A stretch of DNA of 64,000 nucleotides from Bacillota bacterium (GCA_023423335.1 JAFAFU010000070.1:1-64000); one strand, 5' to 3'; positions 33,110 to 42,514 are shown, counted from the stretch's first letter. Numbers and translations: made by a program. The notes: generated by a model not told the origin, from the letters alone.

Positions 33110-33952
33110 TTACTTTTTAATAACGGGTATCCATATTTCGCTTTTGTAATCAGATGAGCTCAGATCACCATTTGAGTACCATTCAACTTCTGGTGCTTCT
33201 GCGTGTTCATAACCGGATGTAGGAAACCATTCTGAAAAAATCCGTCCCCATATTTCTGTCATTGCTGTAGGCATTGGACCGGTTATTTCAAATATTGCCC
33301 ATGTAAGAGATGGTATTTCAAGCTTACACATCGTTTTGGGACAATCTTTTTTTGTTATGGCGGCAATGTAGTAATCAGTCGTATTATCTTCATACATTCC
33401 ACTGTATACACCCACTAACCCATTCCCAAGCTCGGCGATTTGCCCGATTGTTTCCGACGGTGTCTCACTCCACATTTTCCCTATGTTTTCACCTAAGCCT
33501 TCAACATGAGAAAATCTTTGCTTAATACCTACAATGGCAAATGAATCTTTTTGCTCAATTCTGTAGTTCATCTCAACCACTCCTTTTAGTGATAAGGAGA
33601 ATGTTATACGAGGATATGCCTTTAAGGACATGCCTCTTTTTCTTGCTTTTGACGGTATAATTCCATGCATTGCTATAAATGCACGAGAAAACGCGTCAGG
33701 CGAATTATAGCCATACTTCAAAGCAATATCAATTATCTTTTCGTTACCATTCTGCAAGTCAAAAGCAGCAAGGGTTAAACGACGTCGCCTTATATACTCG
33801 GATAGCGGTATTCCGATAAGGAAACCAAACATGCGCTGAAAGTGATATTGAGAGCATAATGCAATTTGTGCAATCCTTGCATATTCAATTTCGCGGTCAA
33901 GATTACTTTCGATATAATCAATCGCTTGTTTCATGTTTTCCAGTGTATCCAT
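33110..33952 (-). CDS. AraC family regulator with GyrI-like effector domain
   Basis: A 280-residue protein. The two helix-turn-helix units of AraC are at the N-terminus (residues 8-105, with IAQIALCSQYHFQRMFGFLIG and IIDIALKYGYNSPDAFSRAF). The C-terminal 150 residues are a GyrI-like ligand-binding domain (FAIVGIKQRFSHV to YKSEIWIPVIKK), as in Rob/SoxS-like multidrug regulators and BmrR-type sensors. It likely senses hydrophobic compounds. The start at 33952 follows AAAGGAG. No target gene is evident beside it. Confidence 0.92.
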   Translation of the reverse strand: MDTLENMKQAIDYIESNLDREIEYARIAQIALCSQYHFQRMFGFLIGIPLSEYIRRRRLTLAAFDLQNGNEKIIDIALKYGYNSPDAFSRAFIAMHGIIPSKARKRGMSLKAYPRITFSLSLKGVVEMNYRIEQKDSFAIVGIKQRFSHVEGLGENIGKMWSETPSETIGQIAELGNGLVGVYSGMYEDNTTDYYIAAITKKDCPKTMCKLEIPSLTWAIFEITGPMPTAMTEIWGRIFSEWFPTSGYEHAEAPEVEWYSNGDLSSSDYKSEIWIPVIKK

Positions 33953-34120
33953 ATTATACTTCTCCTTTCACGTTAAGTATAATACAGGTCAAGAACAAAT
34001 ACCCGACAATATTTGCAAGTATTTGTAGGTCGGAGTGTTAATACGCTCATAATGAAGTTCCTTTCCAGCGGTTGATACGTTCTGCCACACAAAAGGGGTA
34101 TAATCACCAAGGACTACATG

Positions 34121-35206
34121 TTAATAACCCTTTGCGATTGCCGCTTTTTCTGCCGCATCAGAAGTTATATCAGAAGAAGTAATTACATAAGGCTCCACAT
34201 TAACCGAGATGGTTTTGCCATCTGTGGTGAAGACAATGCTGCCCTGTTCATCCGTCCGATAGAGAGGAATAGCCCGCTCCTTCATAACCTGCATGGTCGC
34301 TGAATGCGGATGCTCGTATTTGTTTCCTTCCCCAACACTGATTACAGCATATTTCGGGTCAACCTTATCTAAGAAGTTAATTGTACTGCTGGTAGAAGAT
34401 CCATGATGACTGAGCTTTAATACATCGGCGGATAAATCAATGCCGTTCTCAAGCATTTCGGCTTCTGAGACGGCCTGGGCGTCTCCCGTGAGCAGGAAAG
34501 AATTACTTCCATAGGTAAGTTTTATTCCAATACTATAATCATTTAAGGATTCATAACCAGAGGCATTAGGAGAGATTATGACAAAGGAAGCATTGCCGAG
34601 AGTATAATTATCCCCAACTGCAGGCCTTGTAATGATAAGGCTATTATCTGCAATGGCTTCCAGTACATCATCATAATTTTCTGAATCAACCGAAACGTCC
34701 GGCAGGAGTACATTACCTACGCTAAACGTATTAATAACGGTATCGAGCCCTCCGATATGATCATTGTGCGGATGGGTACCAATAACGTAATCCAGTCTTT
34801 CTACTCCAAGCTTTTTCAGGTATTTTGTAACGGTAGCGCCTTCTTCGTTTACTCCTGCATCGATAAGCATAAAGTGGCCATTATCTTCGATTAGAATGGA
34901 ATCTCCCTGGTTAACATCAATAAAATGAAGCTTGACTGTTGGAGTTACTGTGGGGGTAGGCGTATTGTTAGAGGGTTCATCTGAGGGAGTAGGAGCAATC
35001 GTAATTATTGCAGTGGGAGAAATCGTTGGTGTAGCTTCTAAAGCAGGGGTAGGGGCAATCGTTGGTGTAATACTCGGAATACCGGTGGGTTTTATATTAT
35101 GATCAGAATCAGTGGATTGTATATAGATAAATACCGCTATAAATAATGTAATTACAACTCCAAGCAGGGTAAAAAGAATTGCTTTATTTTTTTTATTTCT
35201 ATTCAT
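34121..35206 (-). CDS. Exported MBL-fold hydrolase, ComEC-like
   Basis: A 361-residue protein anchored by an N-terminal membrane segment (about residues 9-28) and facing outward. A Pro/Thr-rich linker with repeated TPT/APTP units follows (about 38-90), then a metallo-beta-lactamase domain like the C-terminus of ComEC: LHFIDVNQGDSILIE, the metal motif THPHNDHIGG (about 144-153), LLTGDAQA, LKLSHHGSSTS and ISVGEGNKYEHPH. Related proteins may degrade DNA or phosphoesters outside the cell. The start follows GAGGAG. It stands alone. Confidence 0.88.
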   Translation of the reverse strand: MNRNKKNKAILFTLLGVVITLFIAVFIYIQSTDSDHNIKPTGIPSITPTIAPTPALEATPTISPTAIITIAPTPSDEPSNNTPTPTVTPTVKLHFIDVNQGDSILIEDNGHFMLIDAGVNEEGATVTKYLKKLGVERLDYVIGTHPHNDHIGGLDTVINTFSVGNVLLPDVSVDSENYDDVLEAIADNSLIITRPAVGDNYTLGNASFVIISPNASGYESLNDYSIGIKLTYGSNSFLLTGDAQAVSEAEMLENGIDLSADVLKLSHHGSSTSSTINFLDKVDPKYAVISVGEGNKYEHPHSATMQVMKERAIPLYRTDEQGSIVFTTDGKTISVNVEPYVITSSDITSDAAEKAAIAKGY

Positions 35207-35234
35207 TGTTAAACTCCTCGCATAATATGCTTAA

Positions 35235-35453
35235 TTGGTACCAAGTAGTCACGCTGAAATTTATATTATAAATACATGCATCGTGTCCATGATCTTCGGC
35301 CCCGGACTGATTTTGCAGATAGCTTGTGTTATACGGAGCAAAATCTTGATTATTACCATATTTTGTGCTATAGTAATTTGTACTATTGTTACCGCGATAT
35401 ACATGAAATATGCCGGACTGCCTGGTGCGGTGTCGGTTTTTATTTGTTTATAA
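35235..35453 (+). pseudogene. Possible membrane protein fragment
   Basis: A stop-free frame carries two hydrophobic stretches (IVSMIFGPGLILQIACVI and ILIITIFCAIVICTIVTAIY) and ends at TAA. No credible start codon or ribosome binding site is present, so it may be a gene remnant or chance. It is the only coding-like signal in 35207-35515; nothing else is recognised in that stretch. Confidence 0.22.
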
Positions 35454-35515
35454 GGGGGATACCCTGGCATCGCCGGGGCGAAAAACCGCACGGGAATATG
35501 GCTTACCGGCGGTAG

Positions 35516-36160
35516 TTAAATCAAGGTCAGCAATTCCCTCGGAGTATCAATCAGATAGTCCACGCCGGCGGATTTTAAAACCTCACGGCTGCGGAAGCCC
35601 CAGGTAACACCGATGCAGGGAATACCGGCATTCCTGGCGGTCTGCGCATCTGTCTCCGAATCACCGACAAATATGGTTTTTGATAAATCAGAACCCAGTT
35701 CGCGGACAGCTTCAAATACGCTGTCGGGAGCCGGTTTTCTCTTAACCTCGGCAGATTCACCGATCGCCACGGGAATCAGGGTACCAAAATAGGTTTTGGA
35801 CAGGGATTTTACGGCTGTGTCAAATTTATTGGAGACGATAGCAAGCTTATAATTAAACCGGTTCAAGTCCAGCAGCAGCTCCATGATACCGTTATAGGGC
35901 CTGGTTTTATTCTGCATATTGTGCTTATAATGCTCTTTAAATTCCTCCAGGCACTGAGTTACTTCATCCTCGGCACAGTGGCCGGGGACGGAGAGACGGA
36001 CCAGGTTACGCACACCGTTACCAACGAAGCGTTTTACCTCCTCCAGACTCCGGGTGGAATAACCCTTCCGGGCTAAAATATCATTGAGACTGTCACGAAG
36101 ATCGTCCAGGGTATTTAATAAGGTTCCGTCCAGATCAAAGATTATCGTATCGTATTTCAT
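35516..36160 (-). CDS. HAD family phosphatase (phosphoglycolate phosphatase-like)
   Basis: A 214-residue HAD subfamily IA phosphatase. Motif I is IIFDLDGTLL (Asp9 nucleophile, Asp11), motif II is AIVSNK, motif III is KRKPAPD, and motif IV is FVGDSETDAQTARNAG. The helical cap between motifs I and II resembles phosphoglycolate phosphatase (Gph) or PpaX. The substrate is unknown. Start at 36160 behind AAAGGA; the upstream open frame lacks a better site. Confidence 0.88.
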   Translation of the reverse strand: MKYDTIIFDLDGTLLNTLDDLRDSLNDILARKGYSTRSLEEVKRFVGNGVRNLVRLSVPGHCAEDEVTQCLEEFKEHYKHNMQNKTRPYNGIMELLLDLNRFNYKLAIVSNKFDTAVKSLSKTYFGTLIPVAIGESAEVKRKPAPDSVFEAVRELGSDLSKTIFVGDSETDAQTARNAGIPCIGVTWGFRSREVLKSAGVDYLIDTPRELLTLI

Positions 36161-36348
36161 GGGAAGCATCCTTTCCGGTATATGAATCAAGCCTGGGAAC
36201 AGGCTTTTCGTGATTATGCATTATTGAAATTATAATAGATAGTATATAGTTCTGCGTACAATCCTGCAAGTGGTTTTTAAATATTATCAGAGATTAACCC
36301 GTTATTTGTTAAAAATACGGAATAAAATACGAGGAAAGGAAAAATACC

Positions 36349-37446
36349 ATGTCAATTAAAAATCAGGCAATGTTTTGGTTGCGTAATGTCTGTGATTTTC
36401 CGGATGAAATTATGAAAAGCGAAATTCATGATAACAGTTTATTAGAAGGGCTGAAAGAATTCGGTTCATTAATGAAAAGAGTATACAGTGATTACCAATC
36501 CTATGAAGTATCAACCGTCGAAAGCGTCCAAACAAAAATCGGCATTATGGCTGACGATTTAGAGAACTATCATAATCTCACTGATTTAGGATTGTGTCTA
36601 TACTGCATAGCCTCAGTCAGCCAAGAGCATTCGGAAGGAGCAGTCAGTTTTCTGCGCCTGGAAAAATCCCTGTTTAAAAAGAACTTTAAAAAACTGGTCA
36701 CCTTCTTCATCAATATGCTGGAAAAGTACGATTTTTACTTCCGATATTTTAAAAATGGCAAAGAAGTAGATGCCTATCAATTATGTAATACCTTTGAAGT
36801 CTATTATGAAAGCAATGCTTCGCTCATGGCTGCCATGAAATATTTAAGTGACAGGCTGCCCGCAGTCGAGGTTAAGGCGGATTATGCCGGCCGGACTACC
36901 TTATTTTTGATGGCGGATTATGAAAGTATAATAGTAAAGAAGAGCACGAAGAGAAGCGAAGTGGAACCGTCAAGAGCCGGTATATGCAATACGGCAGGGG
37001 ATAAAAAAGAATTATGGCTGAAAATTGTAGATAAAATAAAAAAAGAATTCGGTCTGGATACGGACATTTCTGTCAATCCTTATGTATTTCCCCATTGGGC
37101 AGTTAAATGCTTGAGAAAGAAGAAAACCGTATGTACATTTCAGATATATAGCGATTATATTAAAATACGTTTGCCCTTGACCTATGACGCAGCGAAAGAT
37201 CTTATAACAAGGAGAATAAAATTGCCCCGGAGTATCCGGGAGTGTATCCAAAGCTTTCATTGTATCGGCTGCGGAAAATGCTCAGATCAAAGTAACATAG
37301 AAATATATGAGGGAATTCATTTATGCAGATTAGACTACAGTAATTTTATTACGGAAGATTCAAGGTGTATCCATATAGCTGTTCAAACCGAGGAAGAAGC
37401 CGCAGTCATATATGATATTCTTAAAAACCTCCTTGTGCATAAATAG
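36349..37446 (+). CDS. Unknown protein with a C-terminal Cys cluster
   Basis: A 365-residue protein I do not recognise. No signal or membrane segment. The N-terminal 180 residues look helical; the part from about 215 (ELWLKIVDKIKKEFGLD) to the end resembles, in strand order only, the small DUF3788-like proteins (W at the start of a helix, then KCLRKKKTVCTFQIYSDYIKIRLPL). A tight Cys motif, CIGCGKC, lies at about 304-310 and could bind zinc or iron. AGGAAAGG precedes the ATG. It stands alone between a HAD phosphatase (divergent) and fhs. Confidence 0.75.
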   Translation: MSIKNQAMFWLRNVCDFPDEIMKSEIHDNSLLEGLKEFGSLMKRVYSDYQSYEVSTVESVQTKIGIMADDLENYHNLTDLGLCLYCIASVSQEHSEGAVSFLRLEKSLFKKNFKKLVTFFINMLEKYDFYFRYFKNGKEVDAYQLCNTFEVYYESNASLMAAMKYLSDRLPAVEVKADYAGRTTLFLMADYESIIVKKSTKRSEVEPSRAGICNTAGDKKELWLKIVDKIKKEFGLDTDISVNPYVFPHWAVKCLRKKKTVCTFQIYSDYIKIRLPLTYDAAKDLITRRIKLPRSIRECIQSFHCIGCGKCSDQSNIEIYEGIHLCRLDYSNFITEDSRCIHIAVQTEEEAAVIYDILKNLLVHK

Positions 37447-37486
37447 TCAGATCAGCATTTACCTATTTGCGGAAAGAGGATATCTA

Positions 37487-37515
37487 TTGTCTCAATTATC
37501 CTAATATGTTACAAT
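37487..37515 (+). promoter_or_regulatory. Promoter of fhs
   Basis: TTGTCT (37487-37492) and TACAAT (37510-37515) are spaced 17 bp, a good sigma-A-type match, about 40 bases ahead of the fhs start. Confidence 0.65.
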
Positions 37516-37558
37516 ACTCCTAGATTATTATGGACGAAGGGAAAGGTTGGGCGAACGA

Positions 37559-39229
37559 ATGAAATCAGATATTCAGATTGCACAGGAAGCAAAGCTGGAA
37601 CACATCAGTAAGGTTGCGGAGAAACTGGGGATCTCGGAGGATGATATAGAGCTTTACGGGAAATATAAGGCCAAGCTGTCGGATGAGCTGTGGGAGAAGG
37701 TAAAGGAGCGTCCGGACGGTAAGCTGGTTTTAGTAACCGCGATTAACCCGACTCCGGCAGGAGAGGGAAAGACGACAACGACCGTAGGTCTGGGACAGGC
37801 TTTAGGAAAAATGAATATAAAATCTGTCATTGCCCTCAGGGAACCATCTCTGGGGCCCTGTTTTGGTATTAAAGGCGGCGCAGCCGGCGGCGGTTATGCC
37901 CAGGTAGTGCCGATGGAGGATCTGAACCTGCATTTTACCGGAGATTTTCATGCAATTACCTCTGCCAATAACCTGCTGGCGGCGATGCTGGATAATCATA
38001 TCCAGCAGGGTAATTCCCTTAATATTGATACGAATCAGATTGTCTGGAAACGCTGTGTGGATATGAATGACCGGGTGCTGCGTAATATTGTGGTCGGCCT
38101 GGGACGAAAGGCGGACGGAGTCGTAAGGGAGGACCACTTCATCATTACGGTGGCCTCAGAGATCATGGCTGTCCTTTGTCTGTCGGATCATATGAAAGAT
38201 TTGAAGGAACGTCTCGGCCGGATTGTGGTTGCTTACAATTACGATGGGCAGCCGGTTACGGCGAAGCAGTTGAATGCCGTCGGTGCCATGGCAGCTCTGC
38301 TTAAGGATGCCCTGAAGCCGAACCTGATACAGACGGTGGAGAATACCCCGGCGATTATCCACGGCGGACCCTTTGCTAATATCGCTCATGGCTGCAATAG
38401 TGTCAGAGCAACAAAGACGGCTTTAAAGCTGGCGAATGTCGTAGTTACGGAAGCAGGCTTTGGCGCGGACCTGGGGGCGGAGAAGTTCTTTGATATCAAG
38501 TGCAGGATGGCAGGCCTGAAGCCTGATGCGGTAGTACTGGTGGCTACCGTCCGGGCCTTAAAATATAATGGGGGTGTTCCTAAGACGGAGCTGGCTAAGG
38601 AGAACCTGGCTGCTTTGGAGAAGGGAATTGTTAATCTGGAGAAGCATATCGAAAATCTCCACAAGTTTGGTGTTCCTGTGGTCGTTAGTCTGAACCGTTT
38701 TGTATCGGATACGGACGCGGAACTGGGCTATGTGAAAGGATTCTGTGAAAGCAGAAGCTGTGAATTCTCTCTTTGTGAGGTTTGGGAGAAGGGCGGAGAT
38801 GGGGGCCTGGATCTGGCGAAGAAGGTGCTTGAGACGATGGAGAAGAAGGCGAGCAATTATAAACCCCTGTACGAGCTGGAGCTGACAATTAAGCAGAAGA
38901 TTACGGCAATAGCGAGGGAGATTTACGGTGCGGAGGGAGTGACCTTTGATCCTGCGGCCGAGAGTGCGATAAGAACCATCGAAGCTCTCGGATATAAGGA
39001 ATTACCGGTGTGTATGGCGAAGAACCAGTATTCCCTGTCCGATGATCCGGCGAAGCTTGGCAGGCCAATCGGCTTTACCGTTAACATCCGTGAGGTATAT
39101 GTATCTGCCGGTGCCGGCTTTGTCGTAGCCATTACCGGAACCGTTATGACAATGCCTGGTCTTCCGAAGATACCTGCGGCAGAGGGCATCGATGTCGATG
39201 CGGATGGCAGAATCACAGGATTATTTTGA
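37559..39229 (+). CDS. fhs: Formate-tetrahydrofolate ligase
   Basis: A 556-residue enzyme, the exact usual length, that joins formate to tetrahydrofolate with ATP and feeds one-carbon metabolism or acetogenesis. The nucleotide motif TPAGEGKTTTTVGLGQ (about 66-81) and the blocks REPSLGPCFGIKGGAAGGGYAQVVPMED and GDFHAIT are present. Cytoplasmic homotetramer in known cases. The ATG 37559 is chosen for length; an in-frame TTG at 37547 is possible. Confidence 0.98.
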   Translation: MKSDIQIAQEAKLEHISKVAEKLGISEDDIELYGKYKAKLSDELWEKVKERPDGKLVLVTAINPTPAGEGKTTTTVGLGQALGKMNIKSVIALREPSLGPCFGIKGGAAGGGYAQVVPMEDLNLHFTGDFHAITSANNLLAAMLDNHIQQGNSLNIDTNQIVWKRCVDMNDRVLRNIVVGLGRKADGVVREDHFIITVASEIMAVLCLSDHMKDLKERLGRIVVAYNYDGQPVTAKQLNAVGAMAALLKDALKPNLIQTVENTPAIIHGGPFANIAHGCNSVRATKTALKLANVVVTEAGFGADLGAEKFFDIKCRMAGLKPDAVVLVATVRALKYNGGVPKTELAKENLAALEKGIVNLEKHIENLHKFGVPVVVSLNRFVSDTDAELGYVKGFCESRSCEFSLCEVWEKGGDGGLDLAKKVLETMEKKASNYKPLYELELTIKQKITAIAREIYGAEGVTFDPAAESAIRTIEALGYKELPVCMAKNQYSLSDDPAKLGRPIGFTVNIREVYVSAGAGFVVAITGTVMTMPGLPKIPAAEGIDVDADGRITGLF

Positions 39230-39362
39230 ATGAACTGAAAAATGGATACTATTTTTTCTGCCTCGCCCTTAGGACAGTAGCCTGAAGGAGGCATAAACTC
39301 ATGGCGGGCGGTGTTTTTTCAAGTCAGCACCAATGGAGCAGAAATTTATCACGGAGGAAGTA

Positions 39363-39998
39363 ATGAGATATATTCTAATTCATGGACTGGGACAAAATTC
39401 TTCCAGTTGGGATAGGACAATTTCATATATGAGCGAAAAATACCGTATAGATTGTCCTGACATAATCCGGCTTCTGGGTGATAAGGAGCCTACTTACAAC
39501 AATCTGTACCCTGCTTTTTCTGAATACTGCCGGGAATTCGGGGAACCGGTCTGTTTGTGCGGACTTTCCTTGGGGGCTGTTCTTGCGCTGAATTATGCCC
39601 TTGATCAACCGGAAACGGTTCAATCTATGATTTTGATTGGGGCACAATACAAAATACCGAAAGGCTTGCTGAGAATTCAAAATGCTGTTTTCCGGGTCTT
39701 ACCCGAAGCCTCTTTTCAAAATTTCGGCTTCAGGAAAAAGGGCTTTATTCAACTGTCGAAATCCCTTATACCGCTGGATTTCAGTAATCGAATAGCGGAC
39801 ATTCGGTGCGATACCTTAATTTTGTGCGGTGAAAAGGATAATGTCAACAAAAAAGCGGCACGGGAATTAGCTGACCATATACCCGAAGCTGAATTGCATA
39901 TAGTTAAGGGAGCAGGGCATGAAGTAAATGTAGATGCACCGGAAACATTAGCATCCATTATAAATAAATTTTGGGATAAAAGAACGAGTAAATTTTAA
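39363..39998 (+). CDS. Alpha/beta hydrolase
   Basis: A 211-residue alpha/beta hydrolase. The nucleophile elbow is GLSLG (about residues 72-76), the acid is in LCGEKDNV, and the His is in GAGHEV. The N-terminus carries the oxyanion motif HGLGQNSSSW. The substrate cannot be told. ATG 39363 follows GGAGG with 5 bases of spacing; an in-frame ATG upstream at 39333 lacks such a site. Confidence 0.88.
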   Translation: MRYILIHGLGQNSSSWDRTISYMSEKYRIDCPDIIRLLGDKEPTYNNLYPAFSEYCREFGEPVCLCGLSLGAVLALNYALDQPETVQSMILIGAQYKIPKGLLRIQNAVFRVLPEASFQNFGFRKKGFIQLSKSLIPLDFSNRIADIRCDTLILCGEKDNVNKKAARELADHIPEAELHIVKGAGHEVNVDAPETLASIINKFWDKRTSKF

Positions 39999-40100
39999 TA
40001 CGACGTCCCGAAGTTCACCGTCATTGTCAGCAGGTTAAATCAGGCCGTTATGTTTCCATAGCGGTCTGTTGCACAAGCTGGAAATGTGGGTAAAACGAAA

Positions 40101-40127
40101 CACGGCGGCCCTCCTCATGCCGCCGTG
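40101..40127 (+). terminator. Stem-loop after the hydrolase gene
   Basis: CACGGCGGC (40101-40109) and GCCGCCGTG (40119-40127) pair perfectly and are followed by TGTTTAAAA. Another weaker hairpin (CCGTTATG with CATAGCGG) lies just before. Confidence 0.6.
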
Positions 40128-40165
40128 TGTTTAAAATTGGGCGCAGTTATTACGCTCTCCGTATA

Positions 40166-40204
40166 CATAGAAAACGGCGGTTTTCAGCACCGCCGTTTTC
40201 TATG
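40166..40204. terminator. Bidirectional terminator
   Basis: A perfect 16-bp stem (40166-40181 with 40189-40204) has GAAAACGGCGGT on one side and ACCGCCGTTTTC on the other, so each strand shows a GC stem followed by T residues. It separates the plus-strand hydrolase gene from the minus-strand XRE gene. The rest of 39999-40301 has no gene. Confidence 0.75.
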
Positions 40205-40301
40205 TCGTTATCGTTTTGGCATAACTTATCATCTGCCAAATGACGACTTTTTTATTATGCTGTCATAGGCAGACATGCGATTATTTAGCCATTTTTAGTT
40301 G

Positions 40302-40904
40302 CTAAGACCTTTTTCTTTTCCATGTAACATACAGCAAGCGACTAGTGACAACAACAAGTGGAATTAATGGTAAACTTATTAAACTTGCATTTTTCCCAAA
40401 TCCTCGGAAAATCCATAAAAATCCACTCCCTGTTACAATCGCAAAAAAGGTGTAAAACATAATATATACTACCCAACAGCACCATAGCGCGGTGTGCTTA
40501 TTCACAGTTAAATAAATAATACCGCTTGCTATCAAGGGGATACCAATAATCAATGCCGCCCAGGAATCCGAAAAAACGAGCATGAATACAATCGCAATAA
40601 GACCTACTCCTAAAAAAATCAAGCCGACAATTTTCCTCGTGAAGGATTTCGGAAGGCGAGTATTTGCATCTTGTTTTTGCAATATACTATCTTCTTTCGC
40701 ATGTTCCTCATATTCATCATTCAGTAAATAGTCTGTTGAAACGCCAAACAATTTACTCAATTGCACAATATTATCTGTATCTGGCACTGACTCGCCCAAT
40801 TCCCATTTTGAAATTGCCTGTCTGGAAATAGTGAGCTGCGCCGCCAGTTGCTCTTGTGACATGCCTTTTTCTTTTCGTAATCGCTGTATCTTTTCACCTA
40901 ACAT
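40302..40904 (-). CDS. XRE family regulator with membrane domain
   Basis: A 200-residue protein with an N-terminal helix-turn-helix of the XRE/Cro type (residues 4-58, IQRLRKEKGMSQEQLAAQLTISRQAISKWELGESVP) and four hydrophobic segments from about residue 98 on. Such fusions are common in Firmicutes and may sense membrane state. The start at 40904 follows AAAGGAGG. An inverted repeat (CTACCA.TTTT with AAAA.TGGTAG) lies just upstream and may be its operator. Confidence 0.88.
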   Translation of the reverse strand: MLGEKIQRLRKEKGMSQEQLAAQLTISRQAISKWELGESVPDTDNIVQLSKLFGVSTDYLLNDEYEEHAKEDSILQKQDANTRLPKSFTRKIVGLIFLGVGLIAIVFMLVFSDSWAALIIGIPLIASGIIYLTVNKHTALWCCWVVYIMFYTFFAIVTGSGFLWIFRGFGKNASLISLPLIPLVVVTSRLLYVTWKRKRS

Positions 40905-40956
40905 TTCGGAGCCTCCTTTTCTGTGCTTCAATTATAAGCCCTCTTCAAATTGCATT

Positions 40957-41014
40957 CTACCATTTTGACCTTGAAGATCCGCAACTCGTAGTTGCAACAC
41001 AAGAAAAGTGGTAG
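40957..41014. promoter_or_regulatory. Inverted repeat upstream of the XRE gene
   Basis: CTACCATTTT (40957-40966) faces AAAAGTGGTAG (41004-41014), with one unpaired base, and a GCAACT/AGTTGC hairpin (40981-40995) lies within. It could be an autoregulatory operator. The stretch 41015-41264 shows no convincing gene. Confidence 0.4.
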
Positions 41015-41264
41015 TAAATGATATTATATCGCACTTTTCCGAGTATCGCAACGATGCCAGTATCAGTGAAGAGAGGGCAAGTTTTTTGACGCTGAACATG
41101 ATATACACTCCGTCCGTTAGCTGTCTTTATCGTTATTTTTTGTATTTGGTAGTTGCTTTCTTATGCACCCTGCACATTAGAACAAGGGTTACAGCCGCAT
41201 ATTATATTGTTTCAAGGTTTTGATGATTCCTATGACATAATAGTAAGCCTGCTCCCGTATACTT

Positions 41265-41298
41265 TATTGATGACAGCTACTTGTACCATTCATCAATA
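41265..41298. promoter_or_regulatory. Inverted repeat upstream of the SOD-like gene
   Basis: TATTGATG (41265-41272) and CATCAATA (41291-41298) are exact complements 18 bases apart, ending about 8 bases before the AAGGAGG of the next gene. It could be an operator. Confidence 0.4.
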
Positions 41299-41322
41299 TA
41301 AAGGGAATAAGGAGGCTAAGCT

Positions 41323-41910
41323 ATGATAGAGAAGGTACCTTTTCATTATACCGAGGATATCACGGTAGTAAACAGGGCGCAATTCGAAGCACATATAAGG
41401 CTGTATGGAGGCTATGTGGAAAAAATCAATGAAGTAGACGGGGCACTGTATGGAAATTCAGGAAGAGATCGTGCCAATTCAACCTTCAGCTATTACAGGG
41501 AATGCAAACGGGGCGAGACCTTTGCTTTAAACGGAGTAATTCTTCATGAGCTTTATTTTGAGAATATCGGGGGATGCGTGACAGAACCGGATAAAAACAC
41601 GGCTAATATTCTGGAAGAGGATTTTTGCAGTGTGGGAAATTGGCAGGTGGATTTTATAGCCACAGCCAAGGCGAGCAGGGGATGGGCGGTCCTGTGCTAT
41701 GACCAGAGGAGCTGCCGTTTCCGCAATATCAGTCTGGATGCCCATGATGTGGGGAATATTGCCTATTCCGCTCCGGTCCTTGTGCTGGACGTGTATGAGC
41801 ATGCTTATTTCCTCCAATATGCGGACGATAAGGATGCCTATATCCGAAACTTTATGAAAAATATTAATTGGTCCGTAATCGACGAAAGAATGAAATATTA
41901 TTATAGCTGA
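41323..41910 (+). CDS. Fe/Mn superoxide dismutase family protein
   Basis: A 195-residue protein of the Fe/Mn superoxide dismutase family. Likely metal ligands are His24 (FEAHIRLYGGYVEKINE), the His in GVILHELYFENIGG, and the Asp and His in LVLDVYEHAYFLQY; WAVLCYD and KNINW are also typical. The sequence is divergent from classical SODs in the N-terminal hairpin, where the usual HHxxHH-rich part is reduced. It may act as a superoxide dismutase or have lost that activity. A strong AAGGAGG precedes ATG 41323. No signal peptide. Confidence 0.78.
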   Translation: MIEKVPFHYTEDITVVNRAQFEAHIRLYGGYVEKINEVDGALYGNSGRDRANSTFSYYRECKRGETFALNGVILHELYFENIGGCVTEPDKNTANILEEDFCSVGNWQVDFIATAKASRGWAVLCYDQRSCRFRNISLDAHDVGNIAYSAPVLVLDVYEHAYFLQYADDKDAYIRNFMKNINWSVIDERMKYYYS

Positions 41911-41963
41911 TTGCTTTGCAAAGGATCAGGGTTTCTGCCCGTAAGCTGGGTGTTAAAGCTTTA

Positions 41964-42016
41964 AAAGGCGTAATGCTTCCCGCACCAATCTATGGAGAAG
42001 GAAGTATTACGCCTTT
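41964..42016. terminator. Long stem-loop, terminator of pyrBI
   Basis: A 17-bp stem (41964-41980 with 42000-42016, one G-U pair) is followed on the minus strand by TTTTAAAG. It lies 25 bases past the pyrI stop codon and 54 past the end of the SOD-like gene, so it probably serves both. Confidence 0.7.
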
Positions 42017-42041
42017 GCTGGTATGCTTTATTGTTAGGGGC

Positions 42042-42470
42042 CTACTGCCTTTCAAAAGCCTGCTCGCAGTATACGCAGCGGTATACCCCGTTTTCCCGGT
42101 CCGTAAGCTTGAAGGAATGGGGGATTCCCTGCTCCACCGAGGTGATGCATCTGGGGTTTTTGCATTTTAAGATATTTTCGACATGCCGGGGAAGCTCCGG
42201 GCTCTTCTTTTCAATAATGACACCGTTCTCGATGATATCAATCGTTATCTTATGATCCAGGGCACCCAGTACATCCAGATTAATTCCATCCAGGGTACCT
42301 TCAATCTTAATGATATCCTTTTTGCCCATCTTATTGCTTTTCGCATTCTTGATGATTGCAACGCTGCAGTCCATATTCTCCAGATTTAAATACGTATATA
42401 TTTTCATAGCACCGCCGGCTTTGATGTGGTCTATGACAATTCCCTGATTTAATACACCGATATTTAACAT
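42042..42470 (-). CDS. pyrI: Aspartate carbamoyltransferase regulatory subunit
   Basis: A 142-residue regulatory subunit. The N-terminal allosteric domain binds nucleotides; the C-terminal zinc domain carries four Cys (CKNPRC and YRCVYC), which hold the contact to PyrB. The start at 42470 follows GGAGG. It lies 44 bases behind pyrB on the same strand and so forms the pyrBI operon of pyrimidine synthesis. Confidence 0.95.
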   Translation of the reverse strand: MLNIGVLNQGIVIDHIKAGGAMKIYTYLNLENMDCSVAIIKNAKSNKMGKKDIIKIEGTLDGINLDVLGALDHKITIDIIENGVIIEKKSPELPRHVENILKCKNPRCITSVEQGIPHSFKLTDRENGVYRCVYCEQAFERQ

Positions 42471-42514
42471 AGCTACCTCCATCCATGTGATTTATTTTAA
42501 TAGAACTAATTCTT

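Noticed and set aside
40041..40204. Small RNA gene formed by several hairpins
   Set aside because: The hairpins lie between convergent genes and have terminator form; no promoter was seen for a separate RNA.
41008..41223. 71-codon plus-strand frame between the XRE and SOD-like genes
   Set aside because: It has no ribosome binding site and starts inside the XRE upstream repeat; codon pattern is not protein-like.
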